The notes beneath the pieces are model-generated. The model made no database searches, was not told the DNA's origin, and worked only from the letters and a program-made list of their open reading frames with translations. The position numbers and the translations under genes were made by a program. A DNA stretch of 64,000 nt from Leptospira abararensis (GTDB taxonomy: Bacteria; Spirochaetota; Leptospiria; Leptospirales; Leptospiraceae). This document shows positions 35,372 to 44,415 of the stretch, piece after piece; the stretch's first letter is position 1, and each line of letters opens with the position of its first letter. The stretch is from NCBI RefSeq assembly GCF_016918735.1, contig NZ_JAFFPR010000023.1:6820-70819 (forward strand), written 5' to 3'.

Positions 35372-36040
35372 TCAAGTATTTTTCACTGATTGAACATCCA
35401 ACTCTTCCGACTTTGTGGCAGCATAAATGAGCACTTGGGCAAGATAATAGGTGATCATAATTCCCATAGAAGCAGTGAATCGGTCCATTTCTGGTTTTAG
35501 AAACATGGAATATGCAATAATGGAATCAGAAAGAATGAATACCAATGCACCCACGAGCCCCAGGTAAAAAGGTTTTGATACGGAATTTCTTGCTGCAGCT
35601 CGCCAACCCATCAAACAAATCGCAGAGATGTAGACACCAACTGGAATGAGAAGTGATCCAAGTTTTGGTACGAGAACAAGAAAAAAGGAAGAACCAAAAA
35701 GTAAAAAAGGGATAGCCAAGATGGGTTTTACTTTCGAGTCCAATGTGAACGCGTAAGAATAAATCAACTGTGCAATGAGGAAGGAACCAAGTCCAAAAAC
35801 AAAATATCCTTCTTTGGGAAGCGCAAGAAAAGCATCTCCAAAAAGAGAAAACACAAGGCCTACAGCCACCAATTTCCCACGTTTTTCCAAATTCGGAAAG
35901 TAGCGGAAGAGTGCTACAATGAGGATCAGGATGGGAATGATTTTTGAAGGGAGATAGAGGGCATCCTGCTTTGTGATCGTAGCGATCGCAAAAAGATGCA
36001 CAACAGAATAGAGAACAAACAAAACAATTTCTTTAGCCAT
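35372..36040 (-). CDS. YhhN/TMEM86-family membrane protein
   Basis: 222 residues with seven or eight membrane helices and little else. The motif FLIAQLIYSYAF (in the middle) and DSIIAYSMF (about 172-180) match YhhN proteins. Eukaryotic members (TMEM86) are lysoplasmalogenases, and a bacterial lysoplasmalogenase activity has been shown for one member, so lysolipid cleavage is plausible. Single gene, divergent from the methylmalonyl-CoA mutase locus. Confidence 0.8.
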   Translation of the reverse strand: MAKEIVLFVLYSVVHLFAIATITKQDALYLPSKIIPILILIVALFRYFPNLEKRGKLVAVGLVFSLFGDAFLALPKEGYFVFGLGSFLIAQLIYSYAFTLDSKVKPILAIPFLLFGSSFFLVLVPKLGSLLIPVGVYISAICLMGWRAAARNSVSKPFYLGLVGALVFILSDSIIAYSMFLKPEMDRFTASMGIMITYYLAQVLIYAATKSEELDVQSVKNT

Positions 36041-36105
36041 ATTTCTTACTTTACAGGGATATCATTCTCGAGATTTCATCAGATGAAAGCCCGAGTGATC
36101 AGCCT

Positions 36106-36414
36106 ATGAAACAAACACGACCCTTGTCCATCTTTTTCTTAATCTGTCTCCTATGTACACAAACTTTGTCCGCAAGAGAAGTGCCCTCTGGTGGCGAAAT
36201 GTTGATTGATCTGATGGTGGCGCGTCCAATGGGACTTGCAGGAACCGTTCTCGGAACTGCAGCTTTTATCGTTGCCTCCCCTTTCACACTCCTGTCAGGA
36301 ACTTTCTTGCAATCCGGCAGACGCCTTGTGGTTTACCCGGCAAAATTCACCTTCACACGTGGGTTAGGCGACTTCCCAGGTTATATGGAAGATTACCAAA
36401 TCGTAGAGGAATAA
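36106..36414 (+). CDS. Small exported membrane protein, 102 aa
   Basis: A signal peptide ends near TQTLSA. A Gly/Ala-rich hydrophobic segment at about 42-68 (GLAGTVLGTAAFIVASPF in part) follows, then a short basic C-terminus ending in GLGDFPGYMED. The family is unknown to me, although this pattern of one glycine-rich helix recurs in proteobacterial small envelope proteins. The TTG start of mutA lies 1 base after its stop, so it shares the mutase transcript by position only. Confidence 0.65.
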   Translation: MKQTRPLSIFFLICLLCTQTLSAREVPSGGEMLIDLMVARPMGLAGTVLGTAAFIVASPFTLLSGTFLQSGRRLVVYPAKFTFTRGLGDFPGYMEDYQIVEE

Positions 36415-36415
36415 A

Positions 36416-38227
36416 TTGAACGAATTTCTATTTTCAGACTTCCCTGAAGTTTCGACTGAGGATTGGAAAAACCAAATCCTGAAAGATTTAAAAGGTAACC
36501 CTTGGGACAAAGTCACTTGGGAAACAGAAGAAGGTTTCAAAATCGAACCCTTCTATCGCAAAGAAGATACGAAAGACCTGCCAAGAGTTTATAAACGTAA
36601 CCCTGGTTGGAATGTGACGGAAACCGTAACTTCCGAATCGGACCTGAGTGACCTCTCTAAAAAAGGTGCCGATGCCGCAATCCTTATCTCTCACGAAGAA
36701 AAAGGAAATCAGTTTGGACTAAAAATAAGCTCTGCTGCCGATTTAGAAAATTTGGCTGGCCTGACAGAGAAACTTCCTTTAGTAATTTCTCTTGCCACAA
36801 GAACGCTCTCCTTTGCCGAATCCCTTAAAAAGCTCACTTCTTCGCATAACACTGTACTTGGCGATTATGATCCTTATGGGACAGCACTTCTTTGTGGGGA
36901 ACTAGGAACCGAAGAAAGTTCTATAGGCAAATCCTTTGCCGCACTTTCCGGATCCAAAGGTTTTGCTGGCGTTGGAATTCACAGTTATTACTTACGTGAT
37001 TCTGGAGCTTCCATCGGCCAGGAACTGGCCTATTCCCTCTCCTGGGGAGTGGATTATTTAAATCGTCACATAGATACAGGCGTTTCTATCGAAGATGCAG
37101 CCTCCAACATTTGGTTTTGGATGGGGATTGGTTCTGACTACTTCACAGAAATCGCTAAATTCCGAGCTATACGAATCCTCTGGACGGAAATTTTAAATGC
37201 TTACAAACCAGGACTGGGGGAATCAGTTCCAGCTCTCATCGTAGCAAGGACTTCCAGTTTTCAATTCACAGCCTATGATCCTTATGTAAACATGTTACGA
37301 GGAACAACGGCTGCCATGTCTGCTGTTATGGGTGGGGCAGATTTCGTATCAGTATTACCATTTGATTCCGAATACTCCACGCAACAAGAGTTAGGCAAAC
37401 GAATTGCAAGAAACTCACAACTCCTCCTTCGTTATGAATCCTTTCTCGACAAAGTGGAAGACCCGGCTGCCGGTTCTTATTATTTAGAAGTCCTTACCAA
37501 AAAACTAGCAGAAACAGCTTGGGCCAAATTCCAAACCCTAGAATCAGAAGGTGGATTTGGGGAGGCCTTAAAAAAAGGTACTATCCAAAAGGAAATCAAA
37601 TCTCGGGCTAATAAAAAAAGAACGGCCCTGGCGACTAAAAAAGAAATTTTACTCGGAACGAACCAATACCCTCTTCCTTCCGAAAGACATCCGGAACTCG
37701 CAACTTCATTAAAAGAAGTAGAGAATCGGGGAAACTTTTCCAACAAATCGACATACACTCGTTTGGTGCCTGTCCGGTTGTCGTATGAATTTGACAAATG
37801 GAGAAATATCACAGACGCGCACTTAGCTTCTGGGAAAAAACTCCCAAAGATTTTTTTACTTACCATTGGTGACCTAACCATGCGGAAAGCAAGGGCCGGT
37901 TTTAGTTCCAACTTTCTCGGTTGTCTCGGATATGAAATTATCGACACCCTTGGATTTTCTTCGGTCAAGGAAGGTGTGTCGGAGGCCAAAGGATTGGGGG
38001 CTGATATCGTTGTTCTCTGTTCGTCTGACGAAGAGTATGCGACCTATCTCCCTGAATTTGCTTCGGAGATGAAAACCCAATTGCCAAACTCTTGGAAATT
38101 ACTTGCTGGATATCCAAAAGATCTCATCGCACAAGCAGAGTCACTCGGAATCAACGACTTCATCCATATGAAACGTAACATCGTGGAATTTATGGAAAAA
38201 GCCCAAACCAAATGGATCGGGAAATAA
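36416..38227 (+). CDS. mutA: Methylmalonyl-CoA mutase, small (beta) subunit
   Basis: 603 residues from a TTG start at 36416, with GAGGAA upstream. It has the mutase TIM-barrel region and a degenerate B12-binding domain that lacks the DxHxxG motif, as expected for the non-catalytic subunit. It pairs with the large subunit encoded 1 base downstream to interconvert (R)-methylmalonyl-CoA and succinyl-CoA in propionate and odd-chain fatty acid use. Confidence 0.9.
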   Translation: MNEFLFSDFPEVSTEDWKNQILKDLKGNPWDKVTWETEEGFKIEPFYRKEDTKDLPRVYKRNPGWNVTETVTSESDLSDLSKKGADAAILISHEEKGNQFGLKISSAADLENLAGLTEKLPLVISLATRTLSFAESLKKLTSSHNTVLGDYDPYGTALLCGELGTEESSIGKSFAALSGSKGFAGVGIHSYYLRDSGASIGQELAYSLSWGVDYLNRHIDTGVSIEDAASNIWFWMGIGSDYFTEIAKFRAIRILWTEILNAYKPGLGESVPALIVARTSSFQFTAYDPYVNMLRGTTAAMSAVMGGADFVSVLPFDSEYSTQQELGKRIARNSQLLLRYESFLDKVEDPAAGSYYLEVLTKKLAETAWAKFQTLESEGGFGEALKKGTIQKEIKSRANKKRTALATKKEILLGTNQYPLPSERHPELATSLKEVENRGNFSNKSTYTRLVPVRLSYEFDKWRNITDAHLASGKKLPKIFLLTIGDLTMRKARAGFSSNFLGCLGYEIIDTLGFSSVKEGVSEAKGLGADIVVLCSSDEEYATYLPEFASEMKTQLPNSWKLLAGYPKDLIAQAESLGINDFIHMKRNIVEFMEKAQTKWIGK

Positions 38228-38228
38228 A

Positions 38229-40367
38229 ATGAACAAACCTAATTTTGCAAAACTCCCTCTTTCTTTCGGTTCAGAGAAACCTGATCCAAAGGCCATTTCC
38301 CTTTGGCAAACAGCAGAAGGAATCGCCATCCAGTCTCGTTATGCGAAGACTGATTTGGAAGGAATGGAACATCTCAGTTACGCTGCAGGAATTCCCCCTT
38401 ACTTACGCGGACCCTATTCCACAATGTATGTCAACAAACCTTGGACGGTCCGCCAATATGCAGGATTTTCCACTGCCGAAGAATCCAATGCCTTTTATCG
38501 TAGAAACTTAGCCGCAGGCCAGAAGGGACTTTCTGTTGCCTTTGACCTTGCCACCCATCGCGGGTACGACTCGGACCACGAACGAGTCGTAGGAGATGTG
38601 GGTAAAGCTGGTGTGGCGATCGATTCGGTTTTGGATATGAAGATCCTCTTCGACCAAATCCCACTCGACCAAATGTCCGTTTCCATGACTATGAACGGGG
38701 CCGTCATTCCTGTCCTTGCCTTTTATATTGTTGCCGCAGAAGAACAAGGCGTCTCCAAAGACAAACTTTCCGGCACCATCCAAAACGATATTTTGAAAGA
38801 GTTTATGGTGCGTAACACTTACATTTACCCACCTAAACATTCGATGAAAATCATCGCAGATATTTTTGGCTATACTTCCAAATATATGCCTAAGTTTAAC
38901 TCGATTTCCATTTCCGGGTATCATATGCAAGAAGCCGGTGCGACAGCCGACTTAGAACTTGCTTATACTCTTGCGGATGGTTGGGAATACATCAAAACGG
39001 GAATTGCTTCTGGACTTACGGTAGATGAGTTTGCTCCAAGGCTTTCCTTCTTTTGGGCGATTGGAATGAACCATTTTATGGAAATTGCCAAAATGCGTGC
39101 GGGCCGTCTCCTTTGGGCAAAAATAGTGAACCAATTCCAACCAAAGTCTAACAAATCTTTGGCGCTACGAACCCATTGCCAAACTTCAGGTTGGTCACTC
39201 ACAGAACAAGATCCATTCAACAACGTTGGAAGGACTTGTATTGAAGCTATGGCTGCAGCCCTTGGCCACACTCAGTCCTTACATACCAATGCACTGGATG
39301 AAGCGATTGCTCTTCCTACTGACTTCTCAGCAAGGATTGCAAGAAATACACAGATCTACTTACAAGAAGAAACCAATATCAACCGAGTGATCGATCCTTG
39401 GGGTGGTTCCTTTTATGTAGAAAAACTCACAAACGACCTAGTTCACAAAGCTTGGAATTTAATTCTCGAAGTACAAAAGTTAGGTGGCATGGCAGAAGCC
39501 ATTGAGACTGGAATCCCTAAGATGCGTATCGAAGAAGCATCCGCAAGAAAACAGGCCCGGATCGATTCTGGCAAAGATGTGATTGTGGGAGTGAATCGTT
39601 TCCGTTTGGATAAAGAAGCTCCTATTGATATTTTAGACATTGATAATACTGCTGTTCGTATTGCTCAAATCAAACGTTTGGAACAAATGAAAAAAGATCG
39701 CGACAGTACTGCCGTAGAAGCCGCGTTAAACGCCATCACCAAATGTGCCGAAACCGGGGATGGAAATTTTTTGGAACTCGCAGTGGATGCAGCGCGCAAA
39801 CGTGCTTCTCTCGGTGAGATTTCCTATGCCATGGAAAAAGTATTTGGGAGGTACAAAGCAGTGATTCGTTCCATCTCAGGAGTGTATTCCTCCGAAATTT
39901 CCGAAGACAAAGGGTATCTGGAAGCAAGAGATCTTGCGGATGAATTTGCCAAACTCGAAGGCCGTCGTCCACGGATCATGGTTGCCAAAATGGGCCAAGA
40001 TGGACATGACAGGGGTGCCAAAGTGATCTCTACTAGTTTTGCTGATATGGGCTTTGACGTTGATATCGGGCCTCTTTTCCAAACTCCCGCAGAGGTCGCA
40101 AAACAAGTTGTGGAAAACGATTGCCATATCTTAGGAGTGTCTTCCCTAGCTGCAGGCCACAAAACTTTAGTTCCCCAAGTGATTGAGGAATTAAAGAAAC
40201 TCGGGGCCGAGGATGTGCTTGTGGTCGTCGGTGGAGTGATTCCGGCCCAAGACTACGACTTCCTCTATAAGTCTGGCGCCACGGCCATTTTTGGACCGGG
40301 AACTGTGATTTCAGAAGCGGCCAAACAAATTCTAAATATCCTCCTCGGCGAAAGAAGAGCCGCTTAA
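38229..40367 (+). CDS. scpA: Methylmalonyl-CoA mutase, large (alpha) catalytic subunit
   Basis: 712 residues. The N-terminal barrel includes [24 protein letters not shown] (quoted in part as GPYSTMY and RQYAGF) for substrate binding. The C-terminal cobalamin domain has the DxHxxG motif in GQDGHDRG (around residue 590). The adenosylcobalamin-dependent reaction uses radical rearrangement. It is separated from meaB by a strong terminator. No cobalamin riboswitch is visible upstream of the locus. Confidence 0.95.
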   Translation: MNKPNFAKLPLSFGSEKPDPKAISLWQTAEGIAIQSRYAKTDLEGMEHLSYAAGIPPYLRGPYSTMYVNKPWTVRQYAGFSTAEESNAFYRRNLAAGQKGLSVAFDLATHRGYDSDHERVVGDVGKAGVAIDSVLDMKILFDQIPLDQMSVSMTMNGAVIPVLAFYIVAAEEQGVSKDKLSGTIQNDILKEFMVRNTYIYPPKHSMKIIADIFGYTSKYMPKFNSISISGYHMQEAGATADLELAYTLADGWEYIKTGIASGLTVDEFAPRLSFFWAIGMNHFMEIAKMRAGRLLWAKIVNQFQPKSNKSLALRTHCQTSGWSLTEQDPFNNVGRTCIEAMAAALGHTQSLHTNALDEAIALPTDFSARIARNTQIYLQEETNINRVIDPWGGSFYVEKLTNDLVHKAWNLILEVQKLGGMAEAIETGIPKMRIEEASARKQARIDSGKDVIVGVNRFRLDKEAPIDILDIDNTAVRIAQIKRLEQMKKDRDSTAVEAALNAITKCAETGDGNFLELAVDAARKRASLGEISYAMEKVFGRYKAVIRSISGVYSSEISEDKGYLEARDLADEFAKLEGRRPRIMVAKMGQDGHDRGAKVISTSFADMGFDVDIGPLFQTPAEVAKQVVENDCHILGVSSLAAGHKTLVPQVIEELKKLGAEDVLVVVGGVIPAQDYDFLYKSGATAIFGPGTVISEAAKQILNILLGERRAA

Positions 40368-40399
40368 GGCCTCTAATTGTAAAGAAGGGTATCTTCACC

Positions 40400-40437
40400 A
40401 AACACCGATTTGTCTAATAGGACAGTCGGTGTTTTTG
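40400..40437 (+). terminator. Rho-independent terminator between mutase and meaB
   Basis: AACACCGA (40401) and TCGGTGTT (40426) form the stem, with an inner TGTC/GACA, followed by five T residues. It lies 33 bases past the mutase stop, so meaB probably has its own promoter within the next 30 bases or gets read-through only. Confidence 0.85.
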
Positions 40438-40466
40438 TATCTTTCGCACTCAGGTAAAAAACCAAT

Positions 40467-41579
40467 ATGGAAACACCAAACGAGGACATGGGCCAAAAGA
40501 AAACTCCTAAGGAAGAATCGAATCCAAAGTCGGCACTTTCGGTAAATCCTGGTGTGGCCGATGCCCCAGCCATTTCTCCCTACATTCGTGACCAAAGAAA
40601 AACTCTCTCTCGTAAAGAAACTACCGCAGAGGAATTAGCAGACGGAGTTCTATCGGGAAACCGAACCCACCTCTCAAAGGCAATCACTCTGGTAGAAAGT
40701 AATTTAGAAGCCCATAACGATAAAGCCCAAGCCATTCTGGAACTTGTGATGCATAAAGTTGGCAATTCGATTCGCATTGGAATTACAGGAGTTCCCGGTG
40801 TTGGGAAATCCACTTTCATCGAAAGTTTTGGAAGTTATCTTTTGGAACAAAATCATAAACTCGCAGTGCTTGCGATTGATCCGAGTAGCCAAAGAACCAA
40901 AGGTTCTATTTTGGGGGACAAAACAAGGATGGAGGTTCTATCCAAATCTGCCAATGCCTTCATTCGTCCCTCACCTAGCAGTGGTTCTCTCGGAGGGGTT
41001 GCCCGTAAAACCCGAGAATCCATGTATCTCTGTGAAGCCGCAGGGTTTGATACCATCATTATTGAAACAGTCGGTGTCGGACAATCGGAAACCCAAGTCC
41101 ACTCCATGGTGGATTTTTTCTTGTTACTGATGCTTGCAGGTGCCGGAGACGAACTCCAAGGAATCAAACGGGGAATTATGGAGATGGCGGACCTCATCGC
41201 CATCAACAAAGCAGACGGGCCAAACGAACCTTATGCGATGCGTGCCCGGGTGGAATATGAATCTGCCCTCCACCTTTTTCCTGCTCCTGAATCCAAATGG
41301 ACACCGAGAGCCACCACTTGTAGTGCGATCGGCGGCAGAGGCATTGCTGAAATTTGGAAACTCATTTTGGATTATGTTTCCGCAACAAAAACAAACGGTT
41401 ATTATGCGAAAAATAGGGAAGACCAAACCCGAATGTGGTTTGAAGAAACTCTCAAAGAAGTAGTCCTCGAACAGTTCTTTGCTAGGCCTGGCAAAAAAGA
41501 ATCCATCAAAACCTCGGAGAAAAAACTAATGTCCGGCCAGTCCACTCTCTTAAAAGAAATCAAACATCTGATGGATTGA
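40467..41579 (+). CDS. meaB: MeaB/MMAA-type GTPase, mutase chaperone
   Basis: 370 residues. A Lys/Pro-rich N-terminal extension of about 40 residues precedes the conserved helical part. The P-loop is GVPGVGKST (108-116). Later motifs are DPSSQRTKGSILGDKTRM-like (DPSSQRT, GDKTRM) and ETVGVGQSE for switch regions, and NKADG for guanine. The protein gates cofactor loading and protects methylmalonyl-CoA mutase from inactivation. Placed right after the mutase genes, but behind a terminator. Confidence 0.95.
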   Translation: METPNEDMGQKKTPKEESNPKSALSVNPGVADAPAISPYIRDQRKTLSRKETTAEELADGVLSGNRTHLSKAITLVESNLEAHNDKAQAILELVMHKVGNSIRIGITGVPGVGKSTFIESFGSYLLEQNHKLAVLAIDPSSQRTKGSILGDKTRMEVLSKSANAFIRPSPSSGSLGGVARKTRESMYLCEAAGFDTIIIETVGVGQSETQVHSMVDFFLLLMLAGAGDELQGIKRGIMEMADLIAINKADGPNEPYAMRARVEYESALHLFPAPESKWTPRATTCSAIGGRGIAEIWKLILDYVSATKTNGYYAKNREDQTRMWFEETLKEVVLEQFFARPGKKESIKTSEKKLMSGQSTLLKEIKHLMD

Positions 41580-41589
41580 TTAAAAAAAA

Positions 41590-41612
41590 CCATCACGTTT
41601 GCGACGCGATGG
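41590..41612 (-). terminator. Minus-strand terminator at the 3' side of meaB
   Basis: CCATCACGT and ACGCGATGG form a 9-bp stem with one mismatch and a 5-base loop. On the minus strand the stem runs into eight T (the A run 41582-41589). It is over 430 bases beyond the stop of the nearest minus-strand gene, so a transcript appears to cross the non-coding stretch. Confidence 0.6.
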
Positions 41613-41719
41613 CATTTGCATTGGCAATGGAATATTTAATGGAAATTGTACGCTAGTCACCAGTCAAAGTATCGAAGACCAGAATTCAGTTGTACGATAA
41701 TAGCGGAAATTTGAAGGAT

Positions 41720-41743
41720 TGTCTATCTACCAAATGGTATAAA
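41720..41743 (+). repeat. 24-bp repeat, copy 1
   Basis: Matches 42003-42026 at 21 of 24 positions. Core TACCAAATGGTATAAA contains the palindrome TACCA-N2-TGGTA. In one frame it reads LSIYQMV-stop. The three differences from copy 2 are all at third codon positions and silent. Confidence 0.7.
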
Positions 41744-42002
41744 AAGGGGAAATCTTTGAAGAAGTACTGCAAAGGGTAAATTTACGACTGGCCTCAAATG
41801 TTCTCTTTCTTTCCAAAATTAGGGAAGATTCGCACGGACTAAAAAACCCAATTCATAAAGAATACGAGGACAAAATACACCCCAAACCAAAGAACTAGTC
41901 TTAGTTTTATGAAAAGAGCAGAGATCCAATCTACATACTCTAATCCCGTTTGTTTGTATTTTGGTAAGTCGATGGTTTTAGGATACACGATTCCCGGCCC
42001 TT

Positions 42003-42026
42003 TGTCCATTTACCAGATGGTATAAA
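42003..42026 (+). repeat. 24-bp repeat, copy 2
   Basis: Partner of 41720-41743, 283 bases away in the same orientation. Core TACCAGATGGTATAAA with the same TACCA-N2-TGGTA palindrome. It lies 20 bases past the stop of the minus-strand regulator gene. Confidence 0.7.
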
Positions 42027-42044
42027 TTGTCGAACCACTTCCCT

Positions 42045-42686
42045 TCAAAAAATTCCGAATTGACGGGCTTTTTTTAGCATTTGAACCCTTGTATTCACTT
42101 GGAGTTTTTTGTAGATTGCTTTGATTTGTTGGCGTACGGTTCCCACAGTGGTTCCAAATAAAGAGGCGATTTGTTGGGGGTTGTCTCCTTCGACAATGAG
42201 TTCCAAAATTTGCCTCTCTCTAGGTGTTAACACTTCTACCCCAATTCCGTGTGGATCCAAATTGGTTTGGGGTTTCCGAAAAGATAACAATACTTTTGCT
42301 GCTATCGAAGGAGAAATCACACTCCCCCCGTCGAGTAAAGTTTGGATGGTATCGTGTAAGGAATCCAGTTCCGATTTCCAAATATAACCAGAAGCACCAT
42401 TGCGAAGAGCTGAAAAAATAGCGTCATCGGTTTGTAAGGAAGAAATCACAAGGCTCTTTCTAGATTCAATGGTATGATAGGTCTTTAGTACATCAATTCC
42501 ACTCATACCAGGAAGTCCAATATCCAAAATGAGTAGGTCAAATTCTTTAGTCAGTCCAGTTGCCCAAAATTCTTCAGCTGAGTTCCAAGTTGTCAAATTA
42601 AGGTTTGGATTTTGTTCCAAAACTCCACATAACGACTGCAAGAAGTCCTCATTATCTTCGATAATTCCAATGGAAGTGGACTTCAT
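42045..42686 (-). CDS. NarL/LuxR-type response regulator
   Basis: 213 residues. The receiver domain at ~1-120 has the phospho-acceptor Asp in LLILDIGLPG (about 54). The C-terminal helix-turn-helix begins LTPRERQILELI and contains TVGTVRQQIKAIYKKL, as in NarL/FixJ proteins. It overlaps by 4 bases (ATGA) the sensor kinase gene upstream, its evident partner. The target genes are unknown. Confidence 0.92.
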   Translation of the reverse strand: MKSTSIGIIEDNEDFLQSLCGVLEQNPNLNLTTWNSAEEFWATGLTKEFDLLILDIGLPGMSGIDVLKTYHTIESRKSLVISSLQTDDAIFSALRNGASGYIWKSELDSLHDTIQTLLDGGSVISPSIAAKVLLSFRKPQTNLDPHGIGVEVLTPRERQILELIVEGDNPQQIASLFGTTVGTVRQQIKAIYKKLQVNTRVQMLKKARQFGIF

Positions 42687-43924
42687 AGTTCGAAAATTCC
42701 TATAGGAAGTTTCATTTTGATTTGATAAGGCGAATCTAGGATGGTGATCTCCCCGTTCAAAGATTTAATTCTATGCTGTAATCCTCGTTCGCCGATGCCG
42801 GATTCAACGAAATCTTCTTTAAAGGTTGTGAGCTTAGAACCTTCTTGTCCCTCTAAAACTTTTTGTATTTCAGATATAAATTGGAATAACAAATGTTCAT
42901 TCGTTCGTTCTACTAGCCAAGAGGAAGTTCCAGTCCCATGACGTAAGTCATTGGTTGTGATTTCTTTAAAGATTTGAATGATATGATGAGCAACTTCTGG
43001 GTCAGGAATTTTTATAATTGAATCTTCCTCTATAGAATTCCATTCCAACTCAATATTCCGACCCACAAGTTTGTATCTTTTTTTGATTAGCAATTTGAGT
43101 CCGTCTAACAACGATTCCTGAAACAAATCCCTTTGGTCTTCTTCTTGTACTTGTGTTCTTAAAGATTGCAAAGCGGACTCCGAAAGTTTTTTTAGTTTTT
43201 TCAGTTGCACTTCCGTAATCTCGGAAGGAGTTTTTTCCATCTTTTGGCTAAGTAGGACTAAGTCTGTAAGTTGGGAACCCAGACTATCATGAATATCTTG
43301 CAAAAAAGTTCTGCGTTTTTCTTCGAGTAACATACCTCGGTAAGCGGCAATGTACCGAGTACGAAACCACCAATGGTTTAAAAAGAAGGCAACTAGAAAT
43401 AAAGGGAAAATTGTGGACATCTCACGCCACGTTTCAATAGGAATGACAGTATGGTTTGCAAAGTAAACCCGAAGAATATAAATCAATAAAACAAAAGACC
43501 ATTCTAGTATGTACTGCCACACAAGTCCGGGATAAAAGAAAGAAGAGGTGGCAAGAAGGGCCGTTATAGTTAACCAATTCCTTGGATCAAAATAAGGAAT
43601 GGTCGGATCATGAAATCCTGTTTCGATTTCTACAAGAACCAAAAGAAAAAAAGTCAAACGAACAAGGATGGGTGCGATCCGAAAAATCCTCCGATAGAAA
43701 AAAGAAGTACAAACGAGGAGGAGGCTCAGCACCAGTTCGATGGCAGAAAGGATACAGTTAGTTTGGTCTGGGGCATTCCATTCCAAATACACACTCTGAA
43801 TGTAGGCTAGACAATAGGCAAATCCAAGAAAGTATAGTTTACTGAGGATTTCGGAATAAACAGCAAAAAGCGAAATAGGATCGAGAGGATTCCCACGGAA
43901 AAAAACTAACAGCCGATGAAACAC
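42683..43924 (-). CDS. NarX/DesK-type membrane histidine kinase
   Basis: 413 residues. The first ~200 hold six or seven membrane helices with short loops. The phospho-acceptor region DIHDSLGSQLTDLVLL (about 212-227) is the HisKA_3 type that pairs with NarL regulators. The ATPase part has EITTNDLRHG as N box and SGIGERGLQHR as G box. The signal is unknown and no separate input domain is present, so the membrane part is probably the sensor. Confidence 0.88.
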   Translation of the reverse strand: MFHRLLVFFRGNPLDPISLFAVYSEILSKLYFLGFAYCLAYIQSVYLEWNAPDQTNCILSAIELVLSLLLVCTSFFYRRIFRIAPILVRLTFFLLVLVEIETGFHDPTIPYFDPRNWLTITALLATSSFFYPGLVWQYILEWSFVLLIYILRVYFANHTVIPIETWREMSTIFPLFLVAFFLNHWWFRTRYIAAYRGMLLEEKRRTFLQDIHDSLGSQLTDLVLLSQKMEKTPSEITEVQLKKLKKLSESALQSLRTQVQEEDQRDLFQESLLDGLKLLIKKRYKLVGRNIELEWNSIEEDSIIKIPDPEVAHHIIQIFKEITTNDLRHGTGTSSWLVERTNEHLLFQFISEIQKVLEGQEGSKLTTFKEDFVESGIGERGLQHRIKSLNGEITILDSPYQIKMKLPIGIFEL

Positions 43925-43979
43925 GGGGATGTTCTACCTAAACACCAAACAATTGTTCAAGATAGAAGAACATTGAATT

Positions 43980-44342
43980 CTAGATTTCTAATCGGCTAAT
44001 GTGTTCTAACAAAAGTTTTAGATCATCGTCGAACATTTGGTTAAATTCAAGACCCACTTCATAAAAAGCTCCCTCTCCAAATTCCTCCAAACGTACTACC
44101 TTTGCTTTTGGGTACAAAACGTACTTTACATCGGGAAATCTTAGTTCTAATTCCAACCTTGTCCCAAGAGACATGGGTTCTTTGGTTCGGAACAACAATC
44201 CACCTTCAGAAATGTCTTGGGATTCCCCCTCCCCTTTGTCTTTGGGTAAAAACTGGGCCGAGCCGGCACCCGATTGGATCACTCGGTATGTGAGATGGAC
44301 TTTTTCGGAGATTCGTTTGTAGATTCGGCGTTCGCTGGACAT
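43980..44342 (-). CDS. PilZ domain protein
   Basis: 120 residues. The c-di-GMP-binding pattern starts with RRIYKR (RxxxR, residues 4-9) and continues with QDISEGGLLF ((D/N)xSxxG). A single PilZ domain with no output partner; it likely relays c-di-GMP to motility, adhesion or envelope targets. Single gene between the sensor kinase and the RND pump. Confidence 0.88.
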   Translation of the reverse strand: MSSERRIYKRISEKVHLTYRVIQSGAGSAQFLPKDKGEGESQDISEGGLLFRTKEPMSLGTRLELELRFPDVKYVLYPKAKVVRLEEFGEGAFYEVGLEFNQMFDDDLKLLLEHISRLEI

Positions 44343-44415
44343 GTAAGCAAGAGAACGCCGAATTCAAAGTTTGGGCAAGTTTAAATTTATGCCAGAGATT
44401 CGATAAGTTTTGAGC

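Larger units (their letters stand above)
41613..42044. other. Non-coding stretch between meaB and the NarL-type regulator
   Basis: No convincing gene. It holds two copies of a 24-bp sequence (41720 and 42003) and several short open frames. One (41909-42025) begins with ATG and ends in the peptide LSIYQMV, encoded identically by both repeat copies. The stretch could be a decayed gene, an sRNA locus or a long 3' UTR of the regulator. Confidence 0.5.

Noticed and set aside
36040..36416. Cobalamin riboswitch before the mutase locus
   Set aside because: I looked for a long conserved leader, but the intergenic space is only 65 bases and holds no B12-box-like sequence.
37480..37989. Minus-strand frame of 169 codons inside mutA
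   Set aside because: A shadow of a strongly conserved coding region; no domain or ribosome site.
41909..42025. Short plus-strand frame of 38 codons ending in LSIYQMV
   Set aside because: Too short and without a ribosome site to call a gene; kept only as a finding because the repeat copy encodes the same ending.
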